This document shows positions 16,750 to 25,664 of a stretch of DNA of 64,000 nt, in pieces. Position 1 is the stretch's first letter. The number at the start of each line of letters is the position of its first letter. The DNA lies in assembly GCA_007896885.1 (NCBI GenBank), contig VOIU01000008.1, positions 62,001-126,000 on the forward strand. The letters are read 5' to 3'. The position numbers and the translations under genes are program-made. The DNA is from Bacteroidaceae bacterium HV4-6-C5C (GTDB lineage Bacteria; Bacteroidota; Bacteroidia; Bacteroidales; Bacteroidaceae). The notes under the pieces are model-generated. The model ran no database searches. It saw nothing but the letters and a program-made list of their open reading frames with translations, and was not told where the DNA came from.

Positions 16750-17286
16750 ATGAAAAGAAATCTTATTATTATAAGTCTAGTTGCATTGTTCTGCTTTACG
16801 GCTAATGCTACAAACTTATTTCCTGATGGCGATAAATCTGCTACCAAGAATAACATGGATTCAAACGTTTCCATAAAAAAAACGTGGGAGTTTTATTCGG
16901 CGATAAAGAGACCAACATCAGAAGCTTTGGCTGATGAAAGCAACTACAAGTTTGGACAGGAAGCTGGCTGTTTGCACAATCTGTTTATGAGTATTTATGT
17001 TGTGAGGGAAGAAGTTGTTCCCGGGGACCCGAATCGTCGCACTGTAATTCGCAAACCTATTATTTATAATGCCGTTCGGAATGTTGAAAAGCAGATGAGT
17101 AAAGACCTGAAAGGGCAGAATGCCGATCAAAATAAAATAGAAATGGATTTTGTGCATGTCTTGAAAGTTGCGATTTCAGCTTTTGACTCCGATAGTGCTT
17201 CATTTGAAAATGCACTTCAGGAAAATAAAAAAGATAGCAATGCCCTCCTTGAAGTATTTAGGAGCGTGACGCTAACTGATATCTGA
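16750..17286 (+). CDS. Small secreted protein of unknown function
   Basis: 178 residues with a clear signal peptide (MKRNLIIISLVALFCFTANA). The mature part is hydrophilic, probably helical, with a single cysteine in QEAGCLHNLF and no metal or catalytic motif that I recognise. It is transcribed towards the SusC/SusD locus and is separated from it by a hairpin terminator, so it is probably a separate unit. Its start lies downstream of a 22-bp-spaced direct repeat. I cannot assign a family. Confidence 0.7.
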   Translation: MKRNLIIISLVALFCFTANATNLFPDGDKSATKNNMDSNVSIKKTWEFYSAIKRPTSEALADESNYKFGQEAGCLHNLFMSIYVVREEVVPGDPNRRTVIRKPIIYNAVRNVEKQMSKDLKGQNADQNKIEMDFVHVLKVAISAFDSDSASFENALQENKKDSNALLEVFRSVTLTDI

Positions 17287-17293
17287 TTTTAGT

Positions 17294-17328
17294 AAAAGCT
17301 GCATATTGAAATCTATGCAGATGCTTTT
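17294..17328 (+). terminator. Hairpin after the small secreted protein gene
   Basis: CTGCAT (17299-17304) pairs with ATGCAG (17315-17320), and outer AAAAG/CTTTT extends the stem across a 3-nt bulge. It begins 8 bp after the stop and ends in CTTTTAT, consistent with a modest rho-independent terminator. Confidence 0.5.
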
Positions 17329-17428
17329 ATAGGTATCCAATAATCAAAATTTTTATAACCAGTAATAGGTAGGATGGTCTTCTTACCCTGCATTTGTTAT
17401 GCTTAAATATTTTAATCCATTATCGTTT

Positions 17429-20400
17429 ATGAAGAGTAAAATTTATCTATTTATTTGTACTATGCTTTTGTGTACGATGTCTATTTGTGCACAAACAGTA
17501 AAAGTCACAGGTACAGTGACAGACAAAACCGGAGCTATTGTAGGGGCTACGGTGAAAGTAAAAGATTCTGCAAATGGTGCCATTACCGACACTGACGGGC
17601 ATTACAGCCTTGCAGTGCACAAAGGGGCGACACTTGTCTTCTCATTTATTGGATATGATACGGTAGAGAAAGTTGTAGGAAATACAAATGTCATCAATGT
17701 AGAGCTTTCTGATAATATCCAGCAGATTAATGAAGTTGTCGTAACTGCTATTGGTATAAAGCAGCAAAAGAAAAAAATAGGATACACGACTCAACAAGTC
17801 AATGGGGATATATTGAATGCTACTCCCAGCTTGAATGTCGGTTCGGCACTATCCGGGCAGGTTGCAGGCTTATTAGTTACCAATCCTACGGGACTTTTCC
17901 AGGCTCCAAGTTTTAAACTGCGTGGTAATGCCCCGTTGATTGTATTGGATGGCGTGCCTGTAGAAACAGATTTTTACGATATTTCCAGTGAAAATATAGA
18001 GAGCATCAATGTATTGAAAGGTACAGCTGCTTCCGCATTATATGGTTCGCGCGGAAAGAACGGTGCTATCTTAATTACGAGCAAGTCCGCACAAAAAAAG
18101 GGAGTTGAGATTAATGTCTCGACTAATAATATGATGACCGCCGGATATACAGTTTTGCCTGAAACACAACATCAATATGGAAACGGCTCAAATGGCAAAT
18201 ATGAATTTTGGGATGGAGCAGATGGCGGTATTTCAGATGGTGATATGATCTGGGGACCTAAACTAAATACCGGTCTAAAGATTGCCCAATGGAACAGCCC
18301 TATTCGTGATAAGGTAACCGGTGAGCAAATTCCTTGGTGGGGTGATGTCTCAGGTACTCAATATGATGATAAATCCCGCTACGAACGTGTTCCGATTGAT
18401 TGGGTTTCACATGATAATCTGAAAGATTTTCTTCAAACAGGTTTTGTTACTAATAATAATATCTCTATTGCATACAAAGGAGATAAGGCACGTTTCTTTG
18501 TCTCGGGGCAATATGCTTATCAAAAAGGTCAGGTACCTTCAACTAAGATGCATGCCGGAGGACTTAACTTTAATTCCACTTTCGATCTAGCCAAGAATTT
18601 GCAACTCGACGCAAATTTATCTTATAATAAGGTATTATCTCCCAGTTATCCTCGTTATGGTTATGGTCCGAGAAATCACATGTACACAATTGTGGTATGG
18701 ATGGGTGACGATGTGAACGGTAAAGAATTGAAGGAGCATCAATATGTGCCCGGACAGGAGGGATATCGTCAGGCTAACTATAATTATGCTTGGTATAATA
18801 ACCCGTATTTTGCTGCTGAAGAACTTCAGCAAATAGAAAATCGTGATGTAGTGAACGGACAGCTCCGTCTCAATTATCAATTGATGCCTAATCTTAATAT
18901 ACAAGGTCGTGCAGCTATGCGCCAGCAGACTGCATTGCAAGAAATGAAAGTTCCCAAGACTTATATGAATTATGGTGATTCACGTGCCGGAGATTATAAA
19001 GTGTGGAATAACCGGCAAACGAATGTAGATGCAGACTTACTTGCTACTTATACGCGTGATTTAACCTCTGATATTCTTTTTACACTGAATGCCGGTACTT
19101 CTATGTTTTATAGGAATTACAGACAGGAATATCAATCGACAGACGGATTGATAGTACCTTATGTATACAGCATTAAGAATACACAAGGTCCTTCTATTAC
19201 CGATGCAAACCGTACGGAAAAGTCAATCCGAAGTGTATATGGTTCGGTTAATCTTGATTTCTCTAAATACGCCTACCTTACGTTGACCGGGCGTAACGAC
19301 TGGTCATCGACATTAGCAAAAGGTAACAATTCATATTTCTATCCCTCTGTTGCTCTTAGCACGATGTTGTCGGAGTATATCAAGCTGCCTAAGGCAATAG
19401 ATTATATGAAACTTTACGGGTCATGGGCTGTGGTATCTTCTGATTTGGATCCTTACCAGATTATGTCGACTTACAGTAAAGATGTAAACTATGGTTCGGA
19501 GCCATCCATCTCGTATCCCTCATCATTGGTTAATTATTATATCAAACCTCAAAAGACAACTTCTTGGGAGGCTGGACTTTCTACTGCATTATTGCGTAAC
19601 CGGATATCATTCGATTTAACTTATTATCATACTATTGATGAAAACCAGATTATCAACTTGAATATTTCGAACGCATCCGGTTTTAGTAGTCGAAAGGTGA
19701 ATGGTAACACCTATACAACAAACGGTTGGGAAGTAATGGCAAACGTACAGGCTATCAGAAATAAAGATTTTCAATGGAACTTTACTCTAAATTGGAGTAA
19801 GAGTGTGAAGAAGCTGACTGAGATTTATGACGGTCAGAAGAAATTTGGTGATTTGAAAGAAGGTGATCGTGCTGATGCTTTATATGGGACACAATGGCAG
19901 AAAAGCGCTGACGGTCAACTTATTTTAGATAAAAATGGTATGCCTACTCAAGATGCTTATAAGGGATATTTCGGTCACATGGATCCTGATTTTCGTTTTG
20001 GATTACAAAACACCTTTAAATACAAGGATTTTACGTTGGCTATAGATTTGGACGGAGCATATAAAGGTGTTATTTACTCTGTGTTGAGTCAAAAGCTATG
20101 GTGGGGTGGAAAACATCCCGAATCGGTGGAATATCGCGATGAACAGTATGCTGCTGGGCATCCGGTATATGTGCCCGAAGGTGTTGTGCTGACAGGTGGT
20201 GAATTGAAGCGCGATGTTGATGGCAATGTGATTTCAGATACACGGACTTACCAAAAGAATACAACGGCCGTTGACTGGCAGCAATGGTGTCAGAACTATC
20301 CTTATAGAGCGTATGTTTCGACGAAAGAAAATGAAAAATTTGCCAATGTATATGATCGTACTTATGTAAAGCTGCGCCGTGTGGCTCTTACGTATGATTT

Positions 20401-20584
20401 AGGAAAGTTCCTTCCCAAAGGAGGTTCGGTAAAAGGTCTTACTGCAACAGTATTTGGTAACAACTTAGCTATATGGAAGAAGGTTCCGTTTGTTGATCCC
20501 GATTTCACCGGGAATGATAATGACGGAGGAGCTAATGACCCGACTGCACGCTATATTGGTGTAGGAGTTAACATGAAGTTTTAA
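17429..20584 (+). CDS. SusC/RagA-family TonB-dependent outer-membrane transporter
   Basis: A 1051-residue outer-membrane importer that works with a SusD lipoprotein lid. The signal peptide MKSKIYLFICTMLLCTMSICAQ starts at the ATG 17429; an earlier ATG at 17399 is also in frame. Next come a carboxypeptidase-regulatory-like domain (about 23-105, VTGTVTDKTGAIVGATV), the SusC plug (NEVVVTAIGIKQQKKKIG, then LIVLDGVPVE, GTAASALYGSRGKNGAILI) and a long barrel ending ARYIGVGVNMKF. It is 28 bp ahead of the susD-like gene. The substrate is unknown. No glycoside hydrolase is adjacent; the neighbouring phosphoesterases suggest a phosphate-containing ligand instead of a plain glycan. Confidence 0.95.
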   Translation: MKSKIYLFICTMLLCTMSICAQTVKVTGTVTDKTGAIVGATVKVKDSANGAITDTDGHYSLAVHKGATLVFSFIGYDTVEKVVGNTNVINVELSDNIQQINEVVVTAIGIKQQKKKIGYTTQQVNGDILNATPSLNVGSALSGQVAGLLVTNPTGLFQAPSFKLRGNAPLIVLDGVPVETDFYDISSENIESINVLKGTAASALYGSRGKNGAILITSKSAQKKGVEINVSTNNMMTAGYTVLPETQHQYGNGSNGKYEFWDGADGGISDGDMIWGPKLNTGLKIAQWNSPIRDKVTGEQIPWWGDVSGTQYDDKSRYERVPIDWVSHDNLKDFLQTGFVTNNNISIAYKGDKARFFVSGQYAYQKGQVPSTKMHAGGLNFNSTFDLAKNLQLDANLSYNKVLSPSYPRYGYGPRNHMYTIVVWMGDDVNGKELKEHQYVPGQEGYRQANYNYAWYNNPYFAAEELQQIENRDVVNGQLRLNYQLMPNLNIQGRAAMRQQTALQEMKVPKTYMNYGDSRAGDYKVWNNRQTNVDADLLATYTRDLTSDILFTLNAGTSMFYRNYRQEYQSTDGLIVPYVYSIKNTQGPSITDANRTEKSIRSVYGSVNLDFSKYAYLTLTGRNDWSSTLAKGNNSYFYPSVALSTMLSEYIKLPKAIDYMKLYGSWAVVSSDLDPYQIMSTYSKDVNYGSEPSISYPSSLVNYYIKPQKTTSWEAGLSTALLRNRISFDLTYYHTIDENQIINLNISNASGFSSRKVNGNTYTTNGWEVMANVQAIRNKDFQWNFTLNWSKSVKKLTEIYDGQKKFGDLKEGDRADALYGTQWQKSADGQLILDKNGMPTQDAYKGYFGHMDPDFRFGLQNTFKYKDFTLAIDLDGAYKGVIYSVLSQKLWWGGKHPESVEYRDEQYAAGHPVYVPEGVVLTGGELKRDVDGNVISDTRTYQKNTTAVDWQQWCQNYPYRAYVSTKENEKFANVYDRTYVKLRRVALTYDLGKFLPKGGSVKGLTATVFGNNLAIWKKVPFVDPDFTGNDNDGGANDPTARYIGVGVNMKF

Positions 20585-20612
20585 TTTGATTCAAACTAAA
20601 TAGATTCGAAAA

Positions 20613-22085
20613 ATGAAAAAAATATTACTTATAATATTGCAAGTATGGATTTGTATGTCTTGCGTGAATTTGGAAGAGATGAATGTCGACCCCAATAATA
20701 CAACGCAAACGCACCCTAAACTTCTACTTACTCAAATTTGCATGAATGCTTTTACAAGAGGTACTGATGGAATGTATGCTACTAAGAAAGTGATTCAAGC
20801 GGATGGTGAAAATGCTGACCAATATTACAAATGGACGCGAGGTAGTTACGGTTATTATGACGACTTGCGCAATGTACAGAAGATGGGAGAGGAAGCTGAA
20901 AGAGTAAAGGCTCCTGTATACACTGCTTTATCCAAGTTCTTCAGGGCATACTATTTCTATGAATTGACTTTACGTTTCGGAGATATTCCTTACAGTGAAG
21001 CATTGAAAGGTGAAGAAAGTAGTATATACGCTCCGGTTTACGATGAACAGAAAGATGTCTTTGCCGGAATATTGAATGAGTTGAAAGAAGCAGATGATAT
21101 ATTGGCTTCTGATGGCTCGGTGATAGATGGAGATATTATCTACAATGGAGACGGCAGTAAATGGCGTAAGCTTATCAATTCTTTCCGCTTGAAAGTATTG
21201 ATGACTCTTTCCAATCATGCTACTGTGGGCAATATAAACATCGCTGCCGAATTCAAAGCTATTGCTACCGGGAAACCGTTAATGGCATCGTTGAGTGATA
21301 ACGGACAGTTGGTCTATCTCGATCAACAGGGCAACCGTTATCCTCAATTCAATGCGCAATGGTCGGGATATTATATGGACGATACTTTTATTCAACGTAT
21401 GCGTGAACGTCAAGATCCCAGGCTGTTTATTTTTGCGGCTCAAACCAATAAAGGTAGAACGGAAGGTAAATCTATTGATGACTTTAGTTCTTATGAGGGA
21501 GGAGATCCTGCCGCTCCGTATAGTGATGCCATTGTAAAAGTAAGCCAAGGAACTATTTCTCCCATAAATGACCGTTACCGTACAGACCCCATTGTAGAGC
21601 CAACCATGTTGATGGGATATGCCGAATTGGAGCAGATCTTGGCTGAAGCTGTAGTGAGAGGATGGATGGATGGTAATGCACAACAGTATTATGAGAATGG
21701 AATTCGTGCATCTTTTTCCTTTTTCGAAGCGCATGCTAAAGCTTATTCTCAATATCTCAACTCGAATGCTGTTGACGATTATCTCAAACAATCGTTGGTC
21801 GATTTCACAAAAGCAAGCGATACCGAGGATAAAATAGAACGCATTATAATGCAAAAGTATCTTGTTACTTTCTATCAGGGAAATTGGGATTCATTCTTCG
21901 AACAACTTCGTACGGGTTATCCTGATTTCCGTCGCCCTTCAGGCACTGAGATCCCTAAACGATGGATGTACCCACAAGGAGAATATGATAATAACGGAGA
22001 TAACGTAACAGCTGCCATTACCCGACAATTTGGAGCCGGTAATGATAAAACGAATCAATTAACTTGGTGGTTGAAAAAAAATTAA
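20613..22085 (+). CDS. SusD/RagB-like surface lipoprotein
   Basis: A 490-residue partner of the preceding SusC homologue. The lipoprotein signal MKKILLIILQVWICMSC places the lipidated Cys at 17. The helical TPR-like scaffold follows with characteristic stretches such as LSKFFRAYYFYELTLRFGDIPYSEAL, KWRKLINSFRLKVLMTLSN and LAEAVVRGW, and it ends with the usual RQFG and KTNQLTWWLKKN region. It resembles the SusD-like_2 subgroup more than starch-binding SusD. It should bind the ligand at the cell surface and close over the transporter. Confidence 0.93.
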   Translation: MKKILLIILQVWICMSCVNLEEMNVDPNNTTQTHPKLLLTQICMNAFTRGTDGMYATKKVIQADGENADQYYKWTRGSYGYYDDLRNVQKMGEEAERVKAPVYTALSKFFRAYYFYELTLRFGDIPYSEALKGEESSIYAPVYDEQKDVFAGILNELKEADDILASDGSVIDGDIIYNGDGSKWRKLINSFRLKVLMTLSNHATVGNINIAAEFKAIATGKPLMASLSDNGQLVYLDQQGNRYPQFNAQWSGYYMDDTFIQRMRERQDPRLFIFAAQTNKGRTEGKSIDDFSSYEGGDPAAPYSDAIVKVSQGTISPINDRYRTDPIVEPTMLMGYAELEQILAEAVVRGWMDGNAQQYYENGIRASFSFFEAHAKAYSQYLNSNAVDDYLKQSLVDFTKASDTEDKIERIIMQKYLVTFYQGNWDSFFEQLRTGYPDFRRPSGTEIPKRWMYPQGEYDNNGDNVTAAITRQFGAGNDKTNQLTWWLKKN

Positions 22086-22099
22086 TGAGGGTATAGAAT

Positions 22100-23107
22100 A
22101 TGAAAAAGAATATCATTCTCAGTATTGCTACTATACTTATGAGCCTGTGTATACAGGCTCAAGAAGCTCCGAAAAAGTTGAATTTCGATAAGAATGGAGA
22201 GTTTAAAATAGTGCAATTTACCGATATGCACTTAGGACATGATTTGGAGAAAGATAACATTGTAGGCGATATGATTAAGGAGCTTATCGACTCAGAAAAG
22301 CCTAATTTAGTTGTCTTCACCGGAGACAATACGACAATGGACGAAGTAAAGCAGGCATGGGATGAAATTGCTAAAGAATTGAGTAAACGAAAGATACCTT
22401 GGACAGCTGTCTTGGGAAATCATGACGATGAACATGCGGTGAGCCGTAAAAATATTATTGAAATCATTCGCCAGGAGCCTTATTGCATGATGAGTAATGT
22501 GGAACAAGGTATTAAAGGTGAAGGTAACCATGTGCTTCCGATTTATGGCTCTACAAATAATGCCAAGGCAACAGCTTTACTTTATTGCTTTGATACCAAT
22601 GCTTATTCAAAAGTAAAAGGTGTGAAAGGATACGATTGGTTGGGATTGTCGCAAGTGAATTGGTATACCAGGGAAAGCCGCAAATATACGGAACAAAACA
22701 ATGGGCAACCACTCCCTGCATTAGCTTTTATACATATACCTCTTCCGGAATACACCCAGGCTTGGGAATCTTTAGACAGTAAACGTTATGGCGACCGTAA
22801 TGAGAAAGAATGCAGTCCCAATGTAAATAGTGGAATGTTTGTCAACATGCTCGAATGTGGAGATGTAATGGGGATGTTTGCCGGTCACGATCATGTGAAC
22901 GATTATATTGCCATGCTTTACAACGTTGCATTTGCTTATGGCAGAGCATCCGGTGGTCGAAATACCTATGGTGATAAAACTCCGGGTGGACGTGTTATCG
23001 TTTTGAAAGAAGGTAAACGTGAGTTTGATACATGGATTCGTGAGAAGGGGAATAAGGACCGTATAAATGCTTGTACTTATCCAGGTTCCTTTTTGAAAGA
23101 AAAATAA
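22100..23107 (+). CDS. Secreted calcineurin-like metallophosphoesterase
   Basis: A 335-residue periplasmic phosphoesterase with signal peptide MKKNIILSIATILMSLCIQAQ. The binuclear metal motifs are complete: FTDMHLG (D-x-H), FTGDNTT (G-D-N), LGNHDDE (G-N-H-D), the distal His in FIHIPLPEY and GHDH in FAGHDHVND. It lies 14 bp after the susD-like gene and clearly belongs to the same operon. The arrangement resembles purple-acid-phosphatase-like DUF/Dcr2 proteins, so a secreted phosphomonoesterase or phosphodiesterase acting on the imported or surface substrate is likely. The exact substrate cannot be read from the sequence. Confidence 0.9.
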   Translation: MKKNIILSIATILMSLCIQAQEAPKKLNFDKNGEFKIVQFTDMHLGHDLEKDNIVGDMIKELIDSEKPNLVVFTGDNTTMDEVKQAWDEIAKELSKRKIPWTAVLGNHDDEHAVSRKNIIEIIRQEPYCMMSNVEQGIKGEGNHVLPIYGSTNNAKATALLYCFDTNAYSKVKGVKGYDWLGLSQVNWYTRESRKYTEQNNGQPLPALAFIHIPLPEYTQAWESLDSKRYGDRNEKECSPNVNSGMFVNMLECGDVMGMFAGHDHVNDYIAMLYNVAFAYGRASGGRNTYGDKTPGGRVIVLKEGKREFDTWIREKGNKDRINACTYPGSFLKEK

Positions 23108-23241
23108 AAGATCCTTTAGATCTTGGTGTAAAAACACAAACCTGAAATCATATAAGGTATAGCTTTGAAATAAAACGTTTCTCTTGATTATTCCAGGATT
23201 CCTAAAGAAAGGGATAATCTTCATTGCTGAATTTGGATTTG

Positions 23242-23274
23242 TACCCCAAAAGATCGAGAAAATCTTTTGGGGTA
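23242..23274 (+). terminator. Terminator of the SusC/SusD-phosphoesterase operon
   Basis: Perfect 13-bp inverted repeat TACCCCAAAAGAT / ATCTTTTGGGGTA with a 7-nt loop (23255-23261), followed by TTTTAG, 134 bp after the last stop of the operon. Confidence 0.8.
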
Positions 23275-23344
23275 TTTTAGGTAGTCTTCGCTAAACAGTA
23301 TAAGTGTATTTATCTTCAATAAATAAAAGCTGAAGATTGTGATT

Positions 23345-23532
23345 TAGGCATTGTTATAATGCCATTTGGCTATGGGCTACTATTTATTTATCCATTGGTT
23401 GTTTGCCATCTAGATGCCAGCTAAAGCCTGTTTATCCATTGGCTATTGATCATTTAGCCACTGGCTCCGGCTTGTTTACCCATTGGCTACATTGCATCTA
23501 GCTACCAGCTATTACAGCCTTACCTACCAGCT
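23345..23532. repeat. 22-bp-period array of imperfect palindromes, array C
   Basis: Twelve-base cores recur at 23367, 23389, 23411, 23433, 23455, 23477, 23499 and 23521, always 22 bp apart, with a degenerate extra unit at 23345. Examples are TATCCATTGGCT (23433), TAGCCACTGGCT (23455), TACCCATTGGCT (23477) and TAGCTACCAGCT (23499). Each approximates two 5-bp inverted arms around a 3-bp centre. The arms change together (TAGCC with GGCTA, TAGCT with AGCTA), so the symmetry is kept while the sequence drifts. The array fills much of a 783-bp non-coding region between the SusC/D operon and asnB. Confidence 0.85.
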
Positions 23533-23569
23533 ACAACTAATTTAGTGATTTTAAAAATAATTAAATGGA

Positions 23570-23664
23570 GAATGAACGCTGCTAATAATAATTAGAGTAT
23601 TCTCCGACGAAATGGCAGTATGCCAACTGACACGAATGAACGCTACTCATAAAAATTAGAGTTT
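23570..23664. repeat. Imperfect 30-bp direct repeat beside array C
   Basis: A stretch beginning GAATGAACGCTGCT at 23570 recurs as GAATGAACGCTACT at 23634, each continuing into TAATAATTAGAGT or CATAAAAATTAGAGT. Between them lies TGGCAGTATGCCA (23613-23625), another palindrome with a 3-bp centre. No open frame of note is present. The remaining bases of the 23108-23890 gap contain only the two terminators, array C and AT-rich sequence. Confidence 0.6.
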
Positions 23665-23721
23665 ATTTCAATATTATGAGGGAGGAGTGATATCCGAAAT
23701 AATGAATACTGTCTTCTAAAC

Positions 23722-23770
23722 AAAGAGCAGTAAATAAAAACTTTATAAAAGCCTTTATTTACTGCTCTTT
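23722..23770. terminator. Strong hairpin between the phosphoester locus and asnB
   Basis: Perfect 17-bp inverted repeat AAAGAGCAGTAAATAAA / TTTATTTACTGCTCTTT with a 15-nt loop. It is 121 bp beyond the asnB stop, so it probably terminates asnB on the minus strand (TTTGTTT follows), and it could also stop plus-strand transcription. Confidence 0.75.
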
Positions 23771-23890
23771 ATTGGTTTGTTTGTATATCCAATATAATTA
23801 TTATATAGTTATACGTTACAAGCCGTTAATTAGTCAGTATATCTAAAATTGATATACAATCCTTCAGCAATAGCTTAGGATATTATTTTC

Positions 23891-25561
23891 TTATTTTGTA
23901 TAAGCTTCCTCGTGCACGCCTGCTACAGCACGTCCGCTGGGGTCATTTTTACCTTGGAAAGCAGCATCCCATGCAAGTGCCTCTGCTGTAGAACAAGCTA
24001 CACTTGGTACACTTGGCACACTGCGTGCAGCACTGTCGCTGGGGAAGTGTTCTTCAAAAATACTTCTGTAATAATATTCTTCCTTATTCATTGGCGTATT
24101 GATAGGAAAACGTTCAGCGGCTTGCGCCATTTGCTCGTCACTGACAGCAGCCGAAGTTATCGCTTTTAGCGTATCGATCCAATTGTAGCCTACGCCATCG
24201 GAGAACTGCTCTTTTTGACGCCATGCAACACTTTCCGGCAACATGTCGGCAAATGCTTCGCGTACAATCTTCTTTTCAATTTCTTTTCCCGGGCACATTT
24301 TAGCTGCTGGGTTGAGACTCATAGCCATATCAAGAAATTCTTTATCAAGGAATGGTACACGACCTTCAACTCCCCATGCGGCAAGACTCTTGTTGGCACG
24401 AAGACAGTCGTACATGTGCAACTTGGAAAGTTTACGCACAGTCTCTTCGTGGAATGCTTGTGGGGTGGGAGCTTTATGGAAATAGAGATATCCCCCGAAT
24501 ACTTCGTCAGCTCCTTCACCGCTCAGTACCATCTTTATACCCATTGATTTAATGACACGCGCCAATAAATACATTGGAGTGGATGCACGAACAGTGGTTA
24601 CGTCATACGTTTCGATAAAGTAAATCACATCCCTTAAGGCGTCAAGACCTTCTTGTACGGTATAGTTTATTTCGTGATGTACAGTCCCGATGTATTGGGC
24701 TACTTCCCGGGCTTTTTGTAAGTCGGGAGCATCTTTCAATCCAATAGCAAAAGAGTGCAATTGTGGCCACCATGCTTCAGATTGATTATCTGTCTCAATT
24801 CGTTTACTTGCATATTTTTTTGCAACGGCAGATATGACAGAACTGTCCAAACCTCCTGAAAGTAATACTCCGTATGGTACATCACTCATCAACTGACGTT
24901 GTACGGATGCTTCGAGTGCATCATGAACGTCGCTAACTTTGGCATCGTTATCTTTAACAGCGTCGTATTCCATCCAGTCACGCTTATACCAACGGTGCAT
25001 CTTGCCTTCACGTCCCCAATAATAATGTCCGGGCAGGAATGGCTCATATTCTTCACAAAATCCTTCGAGTGCTTTTAGCTCACTGGCACAATATACTTTA
25101 CCGTCTGCGTCTTTTCCTATATATAAAGGTATAACGCCGATCGGGTCACGTGCGATAAGGAAATCGTCAGTTTCTTCGTCATATAGTGCGAATGCGAAAA
25201 TTCCATTTAGATCTTCAAGAAAGTTAATGCCTTTATCTTTATAAAGAGCTAAAATTACTTCACAGTCACTCCCTGTCTGGAATGCATATTTCCCGGCATA
25301 CTTTGAGCGGATTTCGCGATGATTGTATATTTCACCGTTTACGGCTAATATCTGTTTACGATCGGGTGAATAAAGGGGTTGACCACCACTTTGAGGATCA
25401 ACTATAGAAAGACGTTCGTGAGCCAGGATGGCGGAGCCACCTACAAAGATACCACTCCAGTCTGGACCACGATGGCGAATTTTCTGCGCCATTTTCAATG
25501 CTTTACGACGTAATTCCGGAGTTTGTGATTTTATATTGAAAATTCCTGCAATTCCACACAT
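23891..25561 (-). CDS. asnB: Glutamine-hydrolysing asparagine synthetase
   Basis: Converts aspartate, ATP and glutamine to asparagine. The N-terminal MCGIAGIF exposes Cys2 as class II amidotransferase nucleophile after Met removal. The glutaminase domain spans about 1-190, and the ATP pyrophosphatase motif SGGLDSS lies near residue 237, with the synthetase domain following (LSGEGADEVFGGY, RVPFLDKEF). The 556-residue length matches AsnB. The C-terminal 45 residues after the domain are low-complexity and Ala/Ser/Val-rich. It lies about 100 bp after gltD on the same strand, so it may share the gltB-gltD transcript. Confidence 0.96.
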   Translation of the reverse strand: MCGIAGIFNIKSQTPELRRKALKMAQKIRHRGPDWSGIFVGGSAILAHERLSIVDPQSGGQPLYSPDRKQILAVNGEIYNHREIRSKYAGKYAFQTGSDCEVILALYKDKGINFLEDLNGIFAFALYDEETDDFLIARDPIGVIPLYIGKDADGKVYCASELKALEGFCEEYEPFLPGHYYWGREGKMHRWYKRDWMEYDAVKDNDAKVSDVHDALEASVQRQLMSDVPYGVLLSGGLDSSVISAVAKKYASKRIETDNQSEAWWPQLHSFAIGLKDAPDLQKAREVAQYIGTVHHEINYTVQEGLDALRDVIYFIETYDVTTVRASTPMYLLARVIKSMGIKMVLSGEGADEVFGGYLYFHKAPTPQAFHEETVRKLSKLHMYDCLRANKSLAAWGVEGRVPFLDKEFLDMAMSLNPAAKMCPGKEIEKKIVREAFADMLPESVAWRQKEQFSDGVGYNWIDTLKAITSAAVSDEQMAQAAERFPINTPMNKEEYYYRSIFEEHFPSDSAARSVPSVPSVACSTAEALAWDAAFQGKNDPSGRAVAGVHEEAYTK

Positions 25562-25608
25562 ATATCAATTTGTTATGGGGGTTAATACTCTTTTATATTT
25601 AAGATGAA

Positions 25609-25643
25609 ACACGCAGCTCGTCCTTACAGGGCTCGCTGCGTGT
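25609..25643 (-). terminator. Hairpin between gltD and asnB
   Basis: ACACGCAGC (25609-25617) pairs with GCTGCGTGT (25635-25643) across a 17-nt loop, 22 bp after the gltD stop. The downstream T-run on the minus strand is weak, so it may give partial termination or set an mRNA end between gltBD and asnB. Confidence 0.5.
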
Positions 25644-25664
25644 ATTTATACACCCGTTTGGGCG

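Noticed and set aside
21279-21854. Minus-strand ORF of 191 codons opposite the susD-like gene
   Set aside because: Shadow frame of a clear SusD homologue.
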